Shown: in pieces, positions 1-8,342 of the stretch
Position numbering within the stretch: the stretch's first letter is position 1
Layout of the letters: each line of letters begins with the position of its first letter
From: Alteromonas ponticola
Lineage (GTDB): Bacteria; Pseudomonadota; Gammaproteobacteria; Enterobacterales; Alteromonadaceae
Length of the DNA: 64,000 bases
Direction: 5' to 3'
Assembly (NCBI RefSeq): GCF_012911815.1
Contig: NZ_JAATNW010000006.1
Coordinates: 124,001-188,000, forward strand
Position numbers and translations under genes: made by a program
Notes under the pieces: generated by a model
What the model saw: only the letters and a program-made list of their open reading frames with translations
Databases searched by the model: none
What the model was told of the DNA's origin: nothing

Positions 1-467
1 TGCCAGTTAAAATCAAAATAGCCGTGTGACAAAGCATAATTAAACATCGATGTCTTAAAGGCTTCATACGTTGGCTGCACCAGGGTGTCACCCGGTTTTA
101 AGCTAAACGCATTGAAACGTTTACGAAATGCTTCATCCTGCCGTCCTTCACCGATGATTTCCCGGGTAACGTTGGCAATTGTCAACGGGCTGTTGAGTGA
201 GATTATCAACTCCACCCGTTCATCGCTTTTAACTTCGACCAGAGTATCGCTGTTGTAATAGCCAAACGGTTCAACCGCAGTAGCCACTGTCGTTGCAACT
301 TGCTCTCGCCAAAATGGATCGGTCAGGCTTGAAGGTTCAATGTTTAGATTATTGAGGTGCAAACGAATGTTATCTTGCAGTTTGTCGTCGTCCACACCTT
401 TAATGTCGTATTCAAGGGCGTACGACGAAAAACTGCTAAACAGACAACAGAGAATGACAACAATCAT
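1..467 (-). CDS. tamA: TamA, outer membrane translocation and assembly module subunit (5' part only)
   Basis: The gene runs off the left edge; about 155 N-terminal residues are visible. They begin with a Sec signal peptide (MIVVILCCLFSSFSSYA, cleavage probably before LEYDIKG) followed by POTRA-type sequence. Landmarks include AVEPFGYYNSDTLVEV and the stretch around LKPGDTLVQPTYEAF then YALSHGYFDF, which parallel the first two POTRA domains of E. coli TamA as I recall it. TamA is an Omp85-family barrel that works with the inner membrane protein TamB in outer membrane protein and lipid assembly. The ATG at 467 is the only good start, preceded by a weak AGGG. The C-terminal barrel lies outside the window, so the family call rests on the POTRA part alone. 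Confidence 0.82.
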   Translation of the reverse strand, partial: MIVVILCCLFSSFSSYALEYDIKGVDDDKLQDNIRLHLNNLNIEPSSLTDPFWREQVATTVATAVEPFGYYNSDTLVEVKSDERVELIISLNSPLTIANVTREIIGEGRQDEAFRKRFNAFSLKPGDTLVQPTYEAFKTSMFNYALSHGYFDFNW

Positions 468-896
468 CGCCCTGGGGGTTGGCTGAATACGACAATGGAG
501 GAAATTGCTGCCTCTTGATAGCGAAAAGTACACAGTCCTTAGTCTCTTATACCCTGTGGTGGCATGAAAGCACCGACGCAGAAAAAACGTATTGTAACCT
601 GATTCTGAAGAACTTTTTTACTGAGTTGATAAAAAACAGCGGCTTTAACATACATAGGCTCAAAAATAATATTGGAAATAAAGAACGTTAGCTGTGATGG
701 CATCTCTTTTTTACTGCGATAATGAAGGAAAGGATTGCCCTGTTTTAGCTAAATCGAGCTTATCGCTTTCCACTAATTTTATCTGCTTATTTTCCATCAG
801 GAATTAAGGTCAGTTTCCAAAAGCAAAATAATTGAGTACAGTAAGACATTGAAAAATAGGTTACTCCACACACCATACAGCAAGGAAGTTTAAAGA
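468..896. other. Intergenic region between tamA and qmcA, no supported gene
   Basis: This 429-base stretch separates divergent tamA and qmcA and should hold both promoters. A 70-codon open frame at 479-691 starts with TTG, lacks a convincing ribosome binding site and resembles nothing I recognise. I see no strong hairpin, repeat or RNA gene. The only clear signal is AAGGAAG at about 881-887, the ribosome binding site of qmcA. Confidence 0.6.
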
Positions 897-1856
897 ATGG
901 ATACATTGACTGGAGCTGAACTGTTCGGCTTCGCCTGGAAAGTTATTGCGATACTGATTGTGTTGATGGTGGTAAAAACCGGAATACGATTTGTGCCGCA
1001 AAACCGGGCCTTCATTATCGAACGGTTCGGCAAATATAACCGTTCGATGACTGCCGGACTTAATTTTGCCATTCCCATCATTGAATCAGTAGCCGCGGAC
1101 CGCTCATTGAAAGAGCAACCGATTGATGTGCCCTCCCAGGGCGCAATTACCAGAGATAATATTACGTTAACAGTCGACGGCGTGCTCTATATTCGGGTGA
1201 TAGACCCGGTCAAAGCGACCTACGGTGTAGAAGATTATAAATTTGCAGTATCGCAATTGGCACAAACCGCCATGCGTAGCGAAATAGGCAAAATGGAGCT
1301 GGATAAAACGTTTGAGGAAAGAGAGCTGTTGAATACTGCCATTGTCAACGCACTTAATGAGGCCAGTGACCCGTGGGGGGTGCAGGTTCTGCGCTATGAG
1401 ATTAAAGATATAACGCCTCCACACTCGGTAATGGAAGCAATGGAAGCGCAAATGAAAGCTGAACGAGTTCGGCGGGCGAAAATTCTTGAATCGGAGGGTG
1501 AACGACAGTCGGCGATCAATATTGCCGAAGGTCACAAGGCATCGAAAGTACTGGCAGCAGAAGCGGAAAAGTCAGAAAAAATTCTTTATGCCGAAGGTGA
1601 AGCGCAAGCCATACTGAAAGTTGCTGAGGCGCAGGCTGAGTCCCTGCGAGTAGTCGGTGAGCAGGCGGCCACGGAAAAGGGCGCAAAAGCGATTCAGCTT
1701 GATTTGGCGATCAAAGCGATTGAGGCAAAACGAGCGATTGCGGATGAAAGCTCAGTTATCCTGTTGCCAGATAGTGCAACTGACGCCGCTGCGCTGGTGG
1801 CACAGGCAATGGCAGTAATGAGCAAAATAAACACTAGCAAAGTAAAGGCCGAATAA
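897..1856 (+). CDS. qmcA: SPFH/Band 7 membrane protein, QmcA-like
   Basis: A 319-residue stomatin/prohibitin-family protein. It has one N-terminal membrane segment (about residues 13-28), a Band 7 domain (about 30-190) that includes FVPQNRAFIIERFGKY, and a long Ala/Glu-rich coiled coil (about 180-270) typical of QmcA. SPFH proteins oligomerise in membrane microdomains and modulate proteases or other membrane complexes. The next gene encodes an NfeD protein and starts on the last base of this stop codon. This matches the known qmcA-ybbJ pairing, so the two are almost certainly co-translated. The ATG at 897 is preceded by AAGGAAG at suitable spacing. Length is usual for the family. Confidence 0.9.
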   Translation: MDTLTGAELFGFAWKVIAILIVLMVVKTGIRFVPQNRAFIIERFGKYNRSMTAGLNFAIPIIESVAADRSLKEQPIDVPSQGAITRDNITLTVDGVLYIRVIDPVKATYGVEDYKFAVSQLAQTAMRSEIGKMELDKTFEERELLNTAIVNALNEASDPWGVQVLRYEIKDITPPHSVMEAMEAQMKAERVRRAKILESEGERQSAINIAEGHKASKVLAAEAEKSEKILYAEGEAQAILKVAEAQAESLRVVGEQAATEKGAKAIQLDLAIKAIEAKRAIADESSVILLPDSATDAAALVAQAMAVMSKINTSKVKAE

Positions 1857-2314
1857 TGTTTGGTGAACTTCCAGAAAGCGCAGCCGCACTTGCGATAGGA
1901 TTGGGTTTGGCTCTGATTTTAGTCGACGTCCTTATATTGGGGGCGGGCACTATTATTCTCACCGTCGCCGGAGTTAGCCTGTTGGTGATGGCCGGTTTAC
2001 TGTATGCCGAAGTCATTCAAACCTGGGACATCGCACTGTTGACCTTTGCGGTTATCCTCGCCGTACTTTCGTTCGTTTTGTGGAAGCCGCTAAAGAATTT
2101 CACAAAAAACACGTCAAAAAAGAAAGCCAAGACGGATTATCACGGTATTAAGTTTGATTTGCCTGCCGATTTACACAAAGACAGCTATCTGGATTATCGC
2201 TATTCAGGGATCACCTGGAAACTGTACAGTGACAGTGACATTGCCGCGGGTAGCAAAGTTAAGGTTATCGATGTAAGTGTTGGCAAATGGCATGTCAAAG
2301 CGGTTACTGAGTGA
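1856..2314 (+). CDS. NfeD family membrane protein (QmcA partner)
   Basis: A 152-residue short-form NfeD protein, comparable to E. coli YbbJ. Three hydrophobic segments fill roughly residues 8-72. After a Lys-rich linker comes a C-terminal beta-rich OB-fold domain (about 95-150) with the typical GSKVKVIDVSVGKWHVKAV ending. NfeD proteins are encoded beside SPFH proteins and are thought to anchor or regulate the SPFH oligomer. The ATG overlaps the qmcA stop by one base (TAATG), implying translational coupling. The serine-protease domain of long NfeD proteins is absent, as expected for this short type. Confidence 0.88.
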   Translation: MFGELPESAAALAIGLGLALILVDVLILGAGTIILTVAGVSLLVMAGLLYAEVIQTWDIALLTFAVILAVLSFVLWKPLKNFTKNTSKKKAKTDYHGIKFDLPADLHKDSYLDYRYSGITWKLYSDSDIAAGSKVKVIDVSVGKWHVKAVTE

Positions 2315-2325
2315 GTACCGCTTTG

Positions 2326-2922
2326 TTAACCAAGCAATGATGGCAGCACAGATATGACCAATAAGATGGCCATGGACACATTAAATACGCGTAGCGTTTT
2401 GGGTTTGGAGAGAAAATATCGTAGCTTTGTTCCCGCCATGACCCATGAAGAAATACACGGTAAGTTAATTACGCCAAAGACCAAGGCTACGATGAGAATG
2501 CTTGATACTTCTCTTCCCGGTGCGTAGACGGTAATAGCCGTCAGTGCCATCGTCCAGGCTTTTGGATTAACCCATTGAAAAAGTGCAGCCTGAATAAAGG
2601 TCATGGGGCGTCCGGTGTTTTTTGCTTGCCAGTTAGCCTGACTAGCGGTCGCAATCTTATAGGCCAGATACAACAGATACACCAGACTGACGATGCGTAG
2701 CACTGAATAGATAACCGGAAAGCGATCGAACACCACCATCACTCCCAGCCCCACGGCAGCGATCATCAGGGTGAAACCGATACCGACGCCCAGCATGTGC
2801 GGTAAGGTACGTTTGATGCCGTAATTTACCCCCGATGTCATCAGCATAATATTATTCGGTCCGGGTGTGATGGAAGAAACCAAAGCAAAAAGGCTTAACC
2901 CCGCCAATATATCTGTTGTCAT
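2326..2922 (-). CDS. LysE/RhtB family amino acid exporter
   Basis: A 198-residue inner membrane protein with about six hydrophobic segments and the LysE-family N-terminal signature SSITPGPNNIML. Members export amino acids such as lysine, threonine or homoserine lactone; the substrate here cannot be told from sequence. It is divergent from an Lrp/AsnC-type regulator across 77 bases. This arrangement is common for exporters controlled by the adjacent regulator in response to their amino acid substrate. Its 3' end converges with the NfeD gene only 11 bases away. Confidence 0.88.
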   Translation of the reverse strand: MTTDILAGLSLFALVSSITPGPNNIMLMTSGVNYGIKRTLPHMLGVGIGFTLMIAAVGLGVMVVFDRFPVIYSVLRIVSLVYLLYLAYKIATASQANWQAKNTGRPMTFIQAALFQWVNPKAWTMALTAITVYAPGREVSSILIVALVFGVINLPCISSWVMAGTKLRYFLSKPKTLRVFNVSMAILLVISVLPSLLG

Positions 2923-2999
2923 CTGTGTGCGCCGAAAAGTTATTGTGAGAACAATTTTACTCCAGTAATCTGACGATTTCTCAGCGTTATAATTCGAAA

Positions 3000-3473
3000 A
3001 TGGTGGTCATGTTGCAACAAAATTTCAAAATTGATTCATACAACAAACGAATATTGTCGGAATTACAAAAGAATGCGCGGGTATCCAACGCTGAACTGGC
3101 TGACCTGATTGGTTTGTCGCCCTCCGCTTGTCTGCGTAGGGTGCAGGATCTGGAAAACAAAGGTGTCATCGCCGGCTATCGGGTGGTGCTTGACGAAAAA
3201 CTGCTTGGTAATGGGTTTACTGCCTATGTTGCCGTGGGGTTGAAGTCCCATTCGAAATCTTCACAAGAAGCATTTGAAGATGCTGTTAGCGGCGCCAGTG
3301 AAGTAAGAGAATGTCACAATGTTACTGGCGCGTTTGAATACTTGCTGCGGGTGGAAACGTCTGATATCGATGCGTTCAAACGTTTTCATACCGACGTGCT
3401 GGGTTCGATACCGCAAGTGAATACCATTAGTACACACGTGGTAATGGAGTCAGCGAAAGATGAGCGGCGATAG
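3000..3473 (+). CDS. Lrp/AsnC family transcriptional regulator
   Basis: The 157-residue protein has an N-terminal winged helix-turn-helix (NARVSNAELADLIGLSPSAC followed by RRVQDLE) and a C-terminal RAM/AsnC ligand domain ending near HVVMES. Lrp-family regulators bind amino acids and control transport or metabolism. The likely target is the divergent LysE exporter. Start choice is open: ATG at 3000 or ATG at 3009. A TATAAT box at 2988-2993 lies only six bases upstream of the first ATG, so the transcript may be leaderless or nearly so, and there is no strong Shine-Dalgarno sequence. Confidence 0.88.
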   Translation: MVVMLQQNFKIDSYNKRILSELQKNARVSNAELADLIGLSPSACLRRVQDLENKGVIAGYRVVLDEKLLGNGFTAYVAVGLKSHSKSSQEAFEDAVSGASEVRECHNVTGAFEYLLRVETSDIDAFKRFHTDVLGSIPQVNTISTHVVMESAKDERR

Positions 3474-3581
3474 TCGTAAACATATCAGGTAAATTCGAAG
3501 GTTTATCTGATTACTGCAATAAGGGAAGGAATTTGGTGATATCATCCCGGGCCTTTTCACTCATACGTTTATCTGGCTTCC

Positions 3582-4796
3582 ATGCGCGACTCATCCACGA
3601 CAACACAGGCTTCCCCCACTCTGCATATTGTTGAGTTTATTGCACTCATGGCATTGCTGACCTCGTTTGTCGCACTCAGTCTGGATGCGATGTTACCGGC
3701 ACTCAATCAAATTGGGGAAGCACTGCAGGCTGATAGCCTGCAGCAGGTACATTTAACTATCTCGGTTTTCTTTGTGGGGATGGGAGTCGGGCAATTATTC
3801 TTTGGGCCGTTTGCCGATGCCATGGGCCGACGCGCTGCGATATTACTCGGCTTGGTAATTTTTGCACTGGGCACGGTGGTGTGCATGTCGGCGACGAGTA
3901 TGGACATGCTTATCGTTGGACGAATCATTCAGGCAATAGGGGTTTCCGGACCCCGTATAGCGTCTATGGCAATCATCAGAGATATCTATGTCGGGGACGC
4001 GATGGCCAGAGTGATGAGTTTCATTATGATGGTGTTTATACTGGTGCCGATGCTGGCGCCGATAGTGGGACAATTGGTGCTGAACGCCTTCTCCTGGCGA
4101 CACATTTTCACCTTATTTCTTATTATGACCATCGTGGTGGGATGTTGGTTTTTTGCGCGGCAACCTGAAACGCTTCGAAAAGACAACAGGCGTCCGTTTC
4201 GCTGGAAAAAACTTTACGCATCCTGTTTACGTATCTTTCGCAATCGCACCGTAATGGGATACACGGTGGCTATGGGCTGCATTTTTGGATCTTTCCTGTC
4301 TTACCTGAGTGCCTCACAAACGATCTTTCAGACGTTTTATCAAACTGGTGATAACTTTCCTTACTATTTCGCTGCTTTGGCATTCGCTGTGGGATTAGCC
4401 TCATTCTTTAATGTTACTATGGTGATGCGGGTTGGCATGAAACGCTTATGCCGAATAGCACTCTATGGCGTTATCAGCTTTTCGTTGATATTTACTGCAT
4501 TGATACACCAGTGGCAAGGTCTGCCGCCGCTGTGGGTCACCATCGTTACCATGTTTTGTGGCTTCTTTTTTATCGGCATCCTGTTTGGCAATCTCAATGC
4601 CATGGCGATGCAACCCCTGGGCAATATGGCAGGGCTGGGCGCGGCAATTATCGGCTCATTTTCCAGCCTGTTGGCGGTACCCATTGCGATAAGTATTGAT
4701 AGCTACATACACACTACCCTTTATCCAATCGGGGTAGGGTTTATGATTTTCATGTCACTCGCGTTTTTAGCGGTTAATTTTGCAGAGCGTGATTGA
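3582..4796 (+). CDS. Bcr/CflA family multidrug efflux MFS transporter
   Basis: A 404-residue major facilitator protein with about 12 hydrophobic segments. The MFS loop signature after the second segment is present (FGPFADAMGRRAAILLG), as is a Bcr/CflA-type N-terminal half (LDAMLPALNQIGEAL; GRIIQAIGVSGPRIASMAII). Known members (Bcr, CmlA, FloR) are proton-driven drug exporters in the 12-TM DHA1 group; the substrate of this one is unknown. The gene stands alone 108 bases after the Lrp gene, and a weak GAGCC/GGCTC stem follows its stop at 4795-4810. Confidence 0.85.
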   Translation: MRDSSTTTQASPTLHIVEFIALMALLTSFVALSLDAMLPALNQIGEALQADSLQQVHLTISVFFVGMGVGQLFFGPFADAMGRRAAILLGLVIFALGTVVCMSATSMDMLIVGRIIQAIGVSGPRIASMAIIRDIYVGDAMARVMSFIMMVFILVPMLAPIVGQLVLNAFSWRHIFTLFLIMTIVVGCWFFARQPETLRKDNRRPFRWKKLYASCLRIFRNRTVMGYTVAMGCIFGSFLSYLSASQTIFQTFYQTGDNFPYYFAALAFAVGLASFFNVTMVMRVGMKRLCRIALYGVISFSLIFTALIHQWQGLPPLWVTIVTMFCGFFFIGILFGNLNAMAMQPLGNMAGLGAAIIGSFSSLLAVPIAISIDSYIHTTLYPIGVGFMIFMSLAFLAVNFAERD

Positions 4797-4847
4797 GCCT
4801 TAACCGGCTCTCCTGCGCTGTAATACTGAATTAACGTAAAAAAAACC

Positions 4848-5180
4848 TTATCTGACTAATTGGATTTTCGTCAAAGGTTTCTGATTTTCTTCTATGGCTA
4901 CAATGCGAGGCTGGCGTCTGCCGCGGCGAACTTTATCGTAATGCACTTCTTTTGCATCAAGTTGCTTGCAGAATTCGTAGAAGGACATGTAATCATCTCG
5001 ACTGAAGTCTTCGTTGAGACGGGTCATTTGAGAATCAATGTATAAATTGTCTCCGTTGACCGTAATACTGGCGAAAGCGCTGTATGGCTGACCAAATTCT
5101 TGCACCCGTAGTGCGCGAATCATTTTTACTTCAAATATCCAATCTCCAACTTGCGTAAATCGGGACATTCCTGCTTGCAT
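4848..5180 (-). CDS. Hypothetical protein, 110 residues
   Basis: I do not recognise a family. The product appears soluble and mixed alpha/beta, with no signal peptide or membrane segment. It contains TRLNEDFSRDDYMSFYEFC and a basic stretch KVRRGRRQPR near the C-terminus. The ATG at 5180 is preceded by AGAGG at good spacing on the reverse strand, and AT-rich promoter-like sequence lies just upstream, so the gene looks genuinely expressed. It converges with the Bcr-like gene. The upstream gap holds two perfect dyads (5280-5314) that could control it. Confidence 0.65.
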   Translation of the reverse strand: MQAGMSRFTQVGDWIFEVKMIRALRVQEFGQPYSAFASITVNGDNLYIDSQMTRLNEDFSRDDYMSFYEFCKQLDAKEVHYDKVRRGRRQPRIVAIEENQKPLTKIQLVR

Positions 5181-5851
5181 GATATACCTCTGGTTTTTTA
5201 TAAGAATATAGGAAGGACATTTTATATAACCAAGCTTTGTGCCAACTATGAAAATCTTATCAAAACAAGCAGTTGCAGTCTGTAATTGTTACAGAGTGTT
5301 GCGATGTCGCAACAGAGGAGGTTTTATCGTTATATCGCGGGAACACACAACATTACATTAATTTAACAAATGCCTTTTTAACGGCCTAACTAATTGATTT
5401 TTATATATAAGAAAATGTGTATCCAAATGCCGTCACCGCCCAAATTTTAGTCTGAAATTGGGTTTTAGCTATTCTTTGCGGGTATGAAGTTCAACAAAAA
5501 AGTTATAGTTGAACAGCTATTTGGGTGAAAAATGTACAGCTTAATTTAGGTTTTTGTCGCCTTATTAAAACTTTCTTTCAAAATGTGGTGTTAGTTACTT
5601 AAATCGACACCAACCACCAGCCTGTTGGCTGCTCAGGCAGCATTAGAATGGCGAGAAGTTATTAGACTTTTGGATAATTACTCGGAGGTTTTATGTACTA
5701 AATAACGACTAGTAGGGCTAATTATACTCCAGCCATTAAAATTTACATCATAAAACGATGGTTGTAGTGCGAAAAACAGATAAAAAAGCCCAGCTAAATT
5801 AGCTGGGCAAGAGGGCTTGTTAAAGCACCTAATGACAGAACTGGTGGTAAC
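5181..5851. other. Long intergenic region with several dyads, no supported gene
   Basis: This 671-base, AT-rich gap lies between two leftward genes. It contains CTGTAA-TTG-TTACAG at 5280-5294 and, directly after it, TGTTGCGA-TG-TCGCAACA at 5297-5314. Two overlapping, mutually exclusive stems occur at 5619-5632 (CAGCC-TGTT-GGCTG) and 5629-5642 (GCTGC-TCAG-GCAGC). A strong CGGAGG precedes ATG-TAC-TAA at 5693-5701. The ilvC terminator lies at 5782-5808. No open frame of useful length is supported. It could encode a small RNA or be the remnant of a lost gene. Confidence 0.5.
5782..5808 (-). terminator. Rho-independent terminator of ilvC
   Basis: On the reverse strand, 44 bases after the ilvC stop, the stem GCCCAGCT/AGCTGGGC with a five-base loop is followed directly by six T residues. 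This is a textbook intrinsic terminator for the leftward ilvC transcript. Confidence 0.9.
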
Positions 5852-7327
5852 TTAAGCAATCGAACGCATTGTCAGCATATGTTCCCGTAGGGAATGACCC
5901 ACACTTTCTATTAAATGATGACGAATTTTAAAATTGGCACGCAATAGCTCACGGTTGTTGACGTTGTTTGACGACATTGACCGACCCTGACCCATCAATG
6001 AGGGATCAATTTTGGGCATAATGGCTTCTCGAAGTAACGGGATCGCCTGCTGGCAAAACAGGTAATTTCCATATTCCGCCGTATCAGAGATGACCACGTT
6101 CATTTCATATAAACGTTTACGTGCAATAGTATTGGCAATCAGTGGAGTTTCATGCAACGACTCATAATATGCTGATTCCGGTAGCATGCCGGCTTCGACC
6201 ATGACCTCGAAAGCAAGTTCGACCCCGGCTTTAATCATGGCGACGAGAAACAATCCTTTATCGAAAAACTCCTGCTTGTCGAACTGCTCATGATAGGCAG
6301 GAGCCTGTTCGAACCCCGTGGATAAGGTTTGTTCTCGCCAAGTGAGCAAATTTCGATCCTGATTCTGCCAATCCTGCATCATTTCTGCTGAAAATTTGCC
6401 ACTTAAAATATCATCCTGGTGCTGTTCAAATAGGGGCCTTAATAACTGTTTAAGTTGGTCTGCCAGATCCATCACCGTAAGTTTGTCTGGATTGGACAAA
6501 CGATCCATCATGTGGGTAATGCCACCGAGTTTTAGGGCTTCAGTAATTTGTTCTAAACCCTGCTGAATAAGCGCGGCTGCATACGCCGAATCGATACCCT
6601 GTGTAGTCATGTTGTCAAAAGCCAGGATCGCTGCGGTCTGCTGCATACCACACAAAATGGTTTGCTCGCCCATTAAATCCGATTTAACTTCGGCAACGAA
6701 AGATGAGGCTAATACGCCGGCGCGGTCACCGCCGGTAGCACTTGCTAACGCTTTGGCAATATCCCATCCCTGTTGCTGGGGATCATTTTCTGGATGAACG
6801 GCGATAAGGGTGGGTACACCAAAGCCTCGCTTGTACTCTTCACGTACTTCAGTACCCGGGCACTTGGGTGCACACATCACAACCGTAATATCTGCACGAA
6901 TCTGTTGGCCTTGTTCGACGATATTAAATCCGTGTGAATACGCTAGCGTCGCTCCCTGCTTCATTAGCGGCATTACCGTATTCACTACATCAGCATGCTG
7001 TTTGTCAGGCGTCAGGTTGTAAACTACGTCCGCATCCGGGATCAGTTGCTGATAGGTACCTATTTCAAATTCATTCGCCGCAGCGCGTTGATACGAATCA
7101 CGTTGTTCATCAATGGCACTTTGTCTGAGCGCGTAGCTAACTTTTAAGCCTGAATCGCGCATATTTAACCCCTGATTCAGACCCTGCGCACCGCACCCCA
7201 CAATAACGATGTGTTTGTCCTTTAAATAAGTACAGCCACGGGAGAACTCATCTCGCTCCATGAAGCGACATTGCTTTAGTTGCGTCAACTGCTCACGCAA
7301 TGTAAGAGAATTAAAATAATTAGCCAT
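5852..7327 (-). CDS. ilvC: Ketol-acid reductoisomerase (NADP+), class II
   Basis: IlvC converts 2-acetolactate or 2-aceto-2-hydroxybutyrate to the dihydroxy acid in isoleucine/valine synthesis. The 491-residue length is that of the long class II enterobacterial enzyme with a duplicated C-terminal knotted domain. Visible motifs are the Rossmann fold at about 36-50 ([18 protein letters not shown]), [19 protein letters not shown] around 150-168, and the metal-binding helices with [15 protein letters not shown]. It is divergent from ilvY with the IlvY-type operator between them, implying substrate-induced activation as in E. coli. A strong terminator follows. Confidence 0.97.
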   Translation of the reverse strand: MANYFNSLTLREQLTQLKQCRFMERDEFSRGCTYLKDKHIVIVGCGAQGLNQGLNMRDSGLKVSYALRQSAIDEQRDSYQRAAANEFEIGTYQQLIPDADVVYNLTPDKQHADVVNTVMPLMKQGATLAYSHGFNIVEQGQQIRADITVVMCAPKCPGTEVREEYKRGFGVPTLIAVHPENDPQQQGWDIAKALASATGGDRAGVLASSFVAEVKSDLMGEQTILCGMQQTAAILAFDNMTTQGIDSAYAAALIQQGLEQITEALKLGGITHMMDRLSNPDKLTVMDLADQLKQLLRPLFEQHQDDILSGKFSAEMMQDWQNQDRNLLTWREQTLSTGFEQAPAYHEQFDKQEFFDKGLFLVAMIKAGVELAFEVMVEAGMLPESAYYESLHETPLIANTIARKRLYEMNVVISDTAEYGNYLFCQQAIPLLREAIMPKIDPSLMGQGRSMSSNNVNNRELLRANFKIRHHLIESVGHSLREHMLTMRSIA

Positions 7328-7446
7328 AATTATCCAACTACTGGTACTTTTTCGGGTAAACGTTGCACCTAAGGACGCGACGTTTACTTGCCTTTATCGA
7401 AACAGTTGCAGCATACGCCATGAATTTTGTTTTATAAAATGATATA

Positions 7447-7467
7447 TTTGCAAAACAGTTTTGCAAA
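7447..7467. promoter_or_regulatory. Perfect dyad, probable IlvY operator
   Basis: The perfect inverted repeat TTTGCAAAA-CAG-TTTTGCAAA contains TTGC-N11-GCAA, which fits the T-N11-A box bound by LysR-type regulators. It lies in the ilvC/ilvY divergent region and ends only 11 bases before the preferred ilvY ATG (7479). Binding there could both repress ilvY and activate ilvC. Assignment to IlvY is inferred from position and form. Confidence 0.7.
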
Positions 7468-7478
7468 AAATGCAACAT

Positions 7479-8342
7479 ATGGACTTTCGCACCCTAACGC
7501 TATTTGCTCATTTAGCCAGAACCCTTCATTTTGGACAGACTGCACTCGCGATGCACGTCACTGCCTCTACCTTAAGTCGTGTCATACAGCGCTTGGAAGA
7601 CGAGTGTGAATGCACCCTTTTCGTACGTAATAATCGTTCGGTAACATTGACCCACGAGGGTAAAAAACTGTTGGCATTTAGCGAGCAAACGTTACAACGC
7701 TGGCAGCAGTTACAGACAGAATTAAATACAGAAAAAGAAGTGTTGCGCGGCGAGGTGAAAATGTATTGCTCAGTCACCGCCAGCCAGAGTCATCTGCCTA
7801 AGTTATTATCTCAGTTTCGCCAGTTGCACCCCCACGTGGATATCCGTCTGACGACCGGGGATCCGGCTTCCTCAACTGAACGGGTGCTTTCACGTCAATG
7901 TGATATTGCTATTGCCATTCATACTGACAGCTACCCACGGGAACTGGCGTTCAGCCCAATCGATCATATTCCGTTGGTACTGATTGCGCCGAAAGCGTTC
8001 AATTTATCGGTATTGGCAGACATCGATTGGCAACACCATCAGGTAATTCTGCCCGAACAGGGGCCCAGCAGGAGTGTTGTGCAAACGTGGTTTCAAGCTC
8101 AGTCAATTTTGCCGCAAATCTACGCGTCGGTTGGCGGTAACGAAGCAATTGTCAGTATGGTCGCGCTGGGTTGCGGAATTGGTTTTGTGCCCAAAGTGGT
8201 CCTGGATCATTCCACCTTAGCCAGTAAAATTACGCAAATAAGCGTCGATGAGATCCCGCCTTTCCAGCTTGGTTTAACCTGTTTGAAAAACCGTTGTCGA
8301 CATCCGCTAATCAACGCCATGCTTCAACTGGCGCTTAACTGA
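7479..8342 (+). CDS. ilvY: LysR family activator of ilvC
   Basis: A LysR-type regulator of about 287 residues. It has an N-terminal winged HTH (HFGQTALAMHVTASTLSRVI) and a substrate-binding domain. Similarity to E. coli IlvY as I remember it is strong: HFG near residue 22, AMHV-STLSR, CSVTASQSHLP, LTTGDPAS, and SVGGNEAIVSMVALGCGIGF. IlvY senses acetolactate-type substrates and activates ilvC. The ATG at 7479 gives MDFRTLTLF, which aligns with the family start; ATG 7470 and TTG 7461 are possible but would extend into the operator dyad. The 3' end overlaps the convergent comM gene by 19 bases. Confidence 0.93.
   Translation: MDFRTLTLFAHLARTLHFGQTALAMHVTASTLSRVIQRLEDECECTLFVRNNRSVTLTHEGKKLLAFSEQTLQRWQQLQTELNTEKEVLRGEVKMYCSVTASQSHLPKLLSQFRQLHPHVDIRLTTGDPASSTERVLSRQCDIAIAIHTDSYPRELAFSPIDHIPLVLIAPKAFNLSVLADIDWQHHQVILPEQGPSRSVVQTWFQAQSILPQIYASVGGNEAIVSMVALGCGIGFVPKVVLDHSTLASKITQISVDEIPPFQLGLTCLKNRCRHPLINAMLQLALN

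Noticed and set aside
479-691. 70-codon forward frame after the tamA start
   Set aside because: It begins with TTG, has no convincing ribosome binding site, overlaps the tamA promoter zone and resembles no family.
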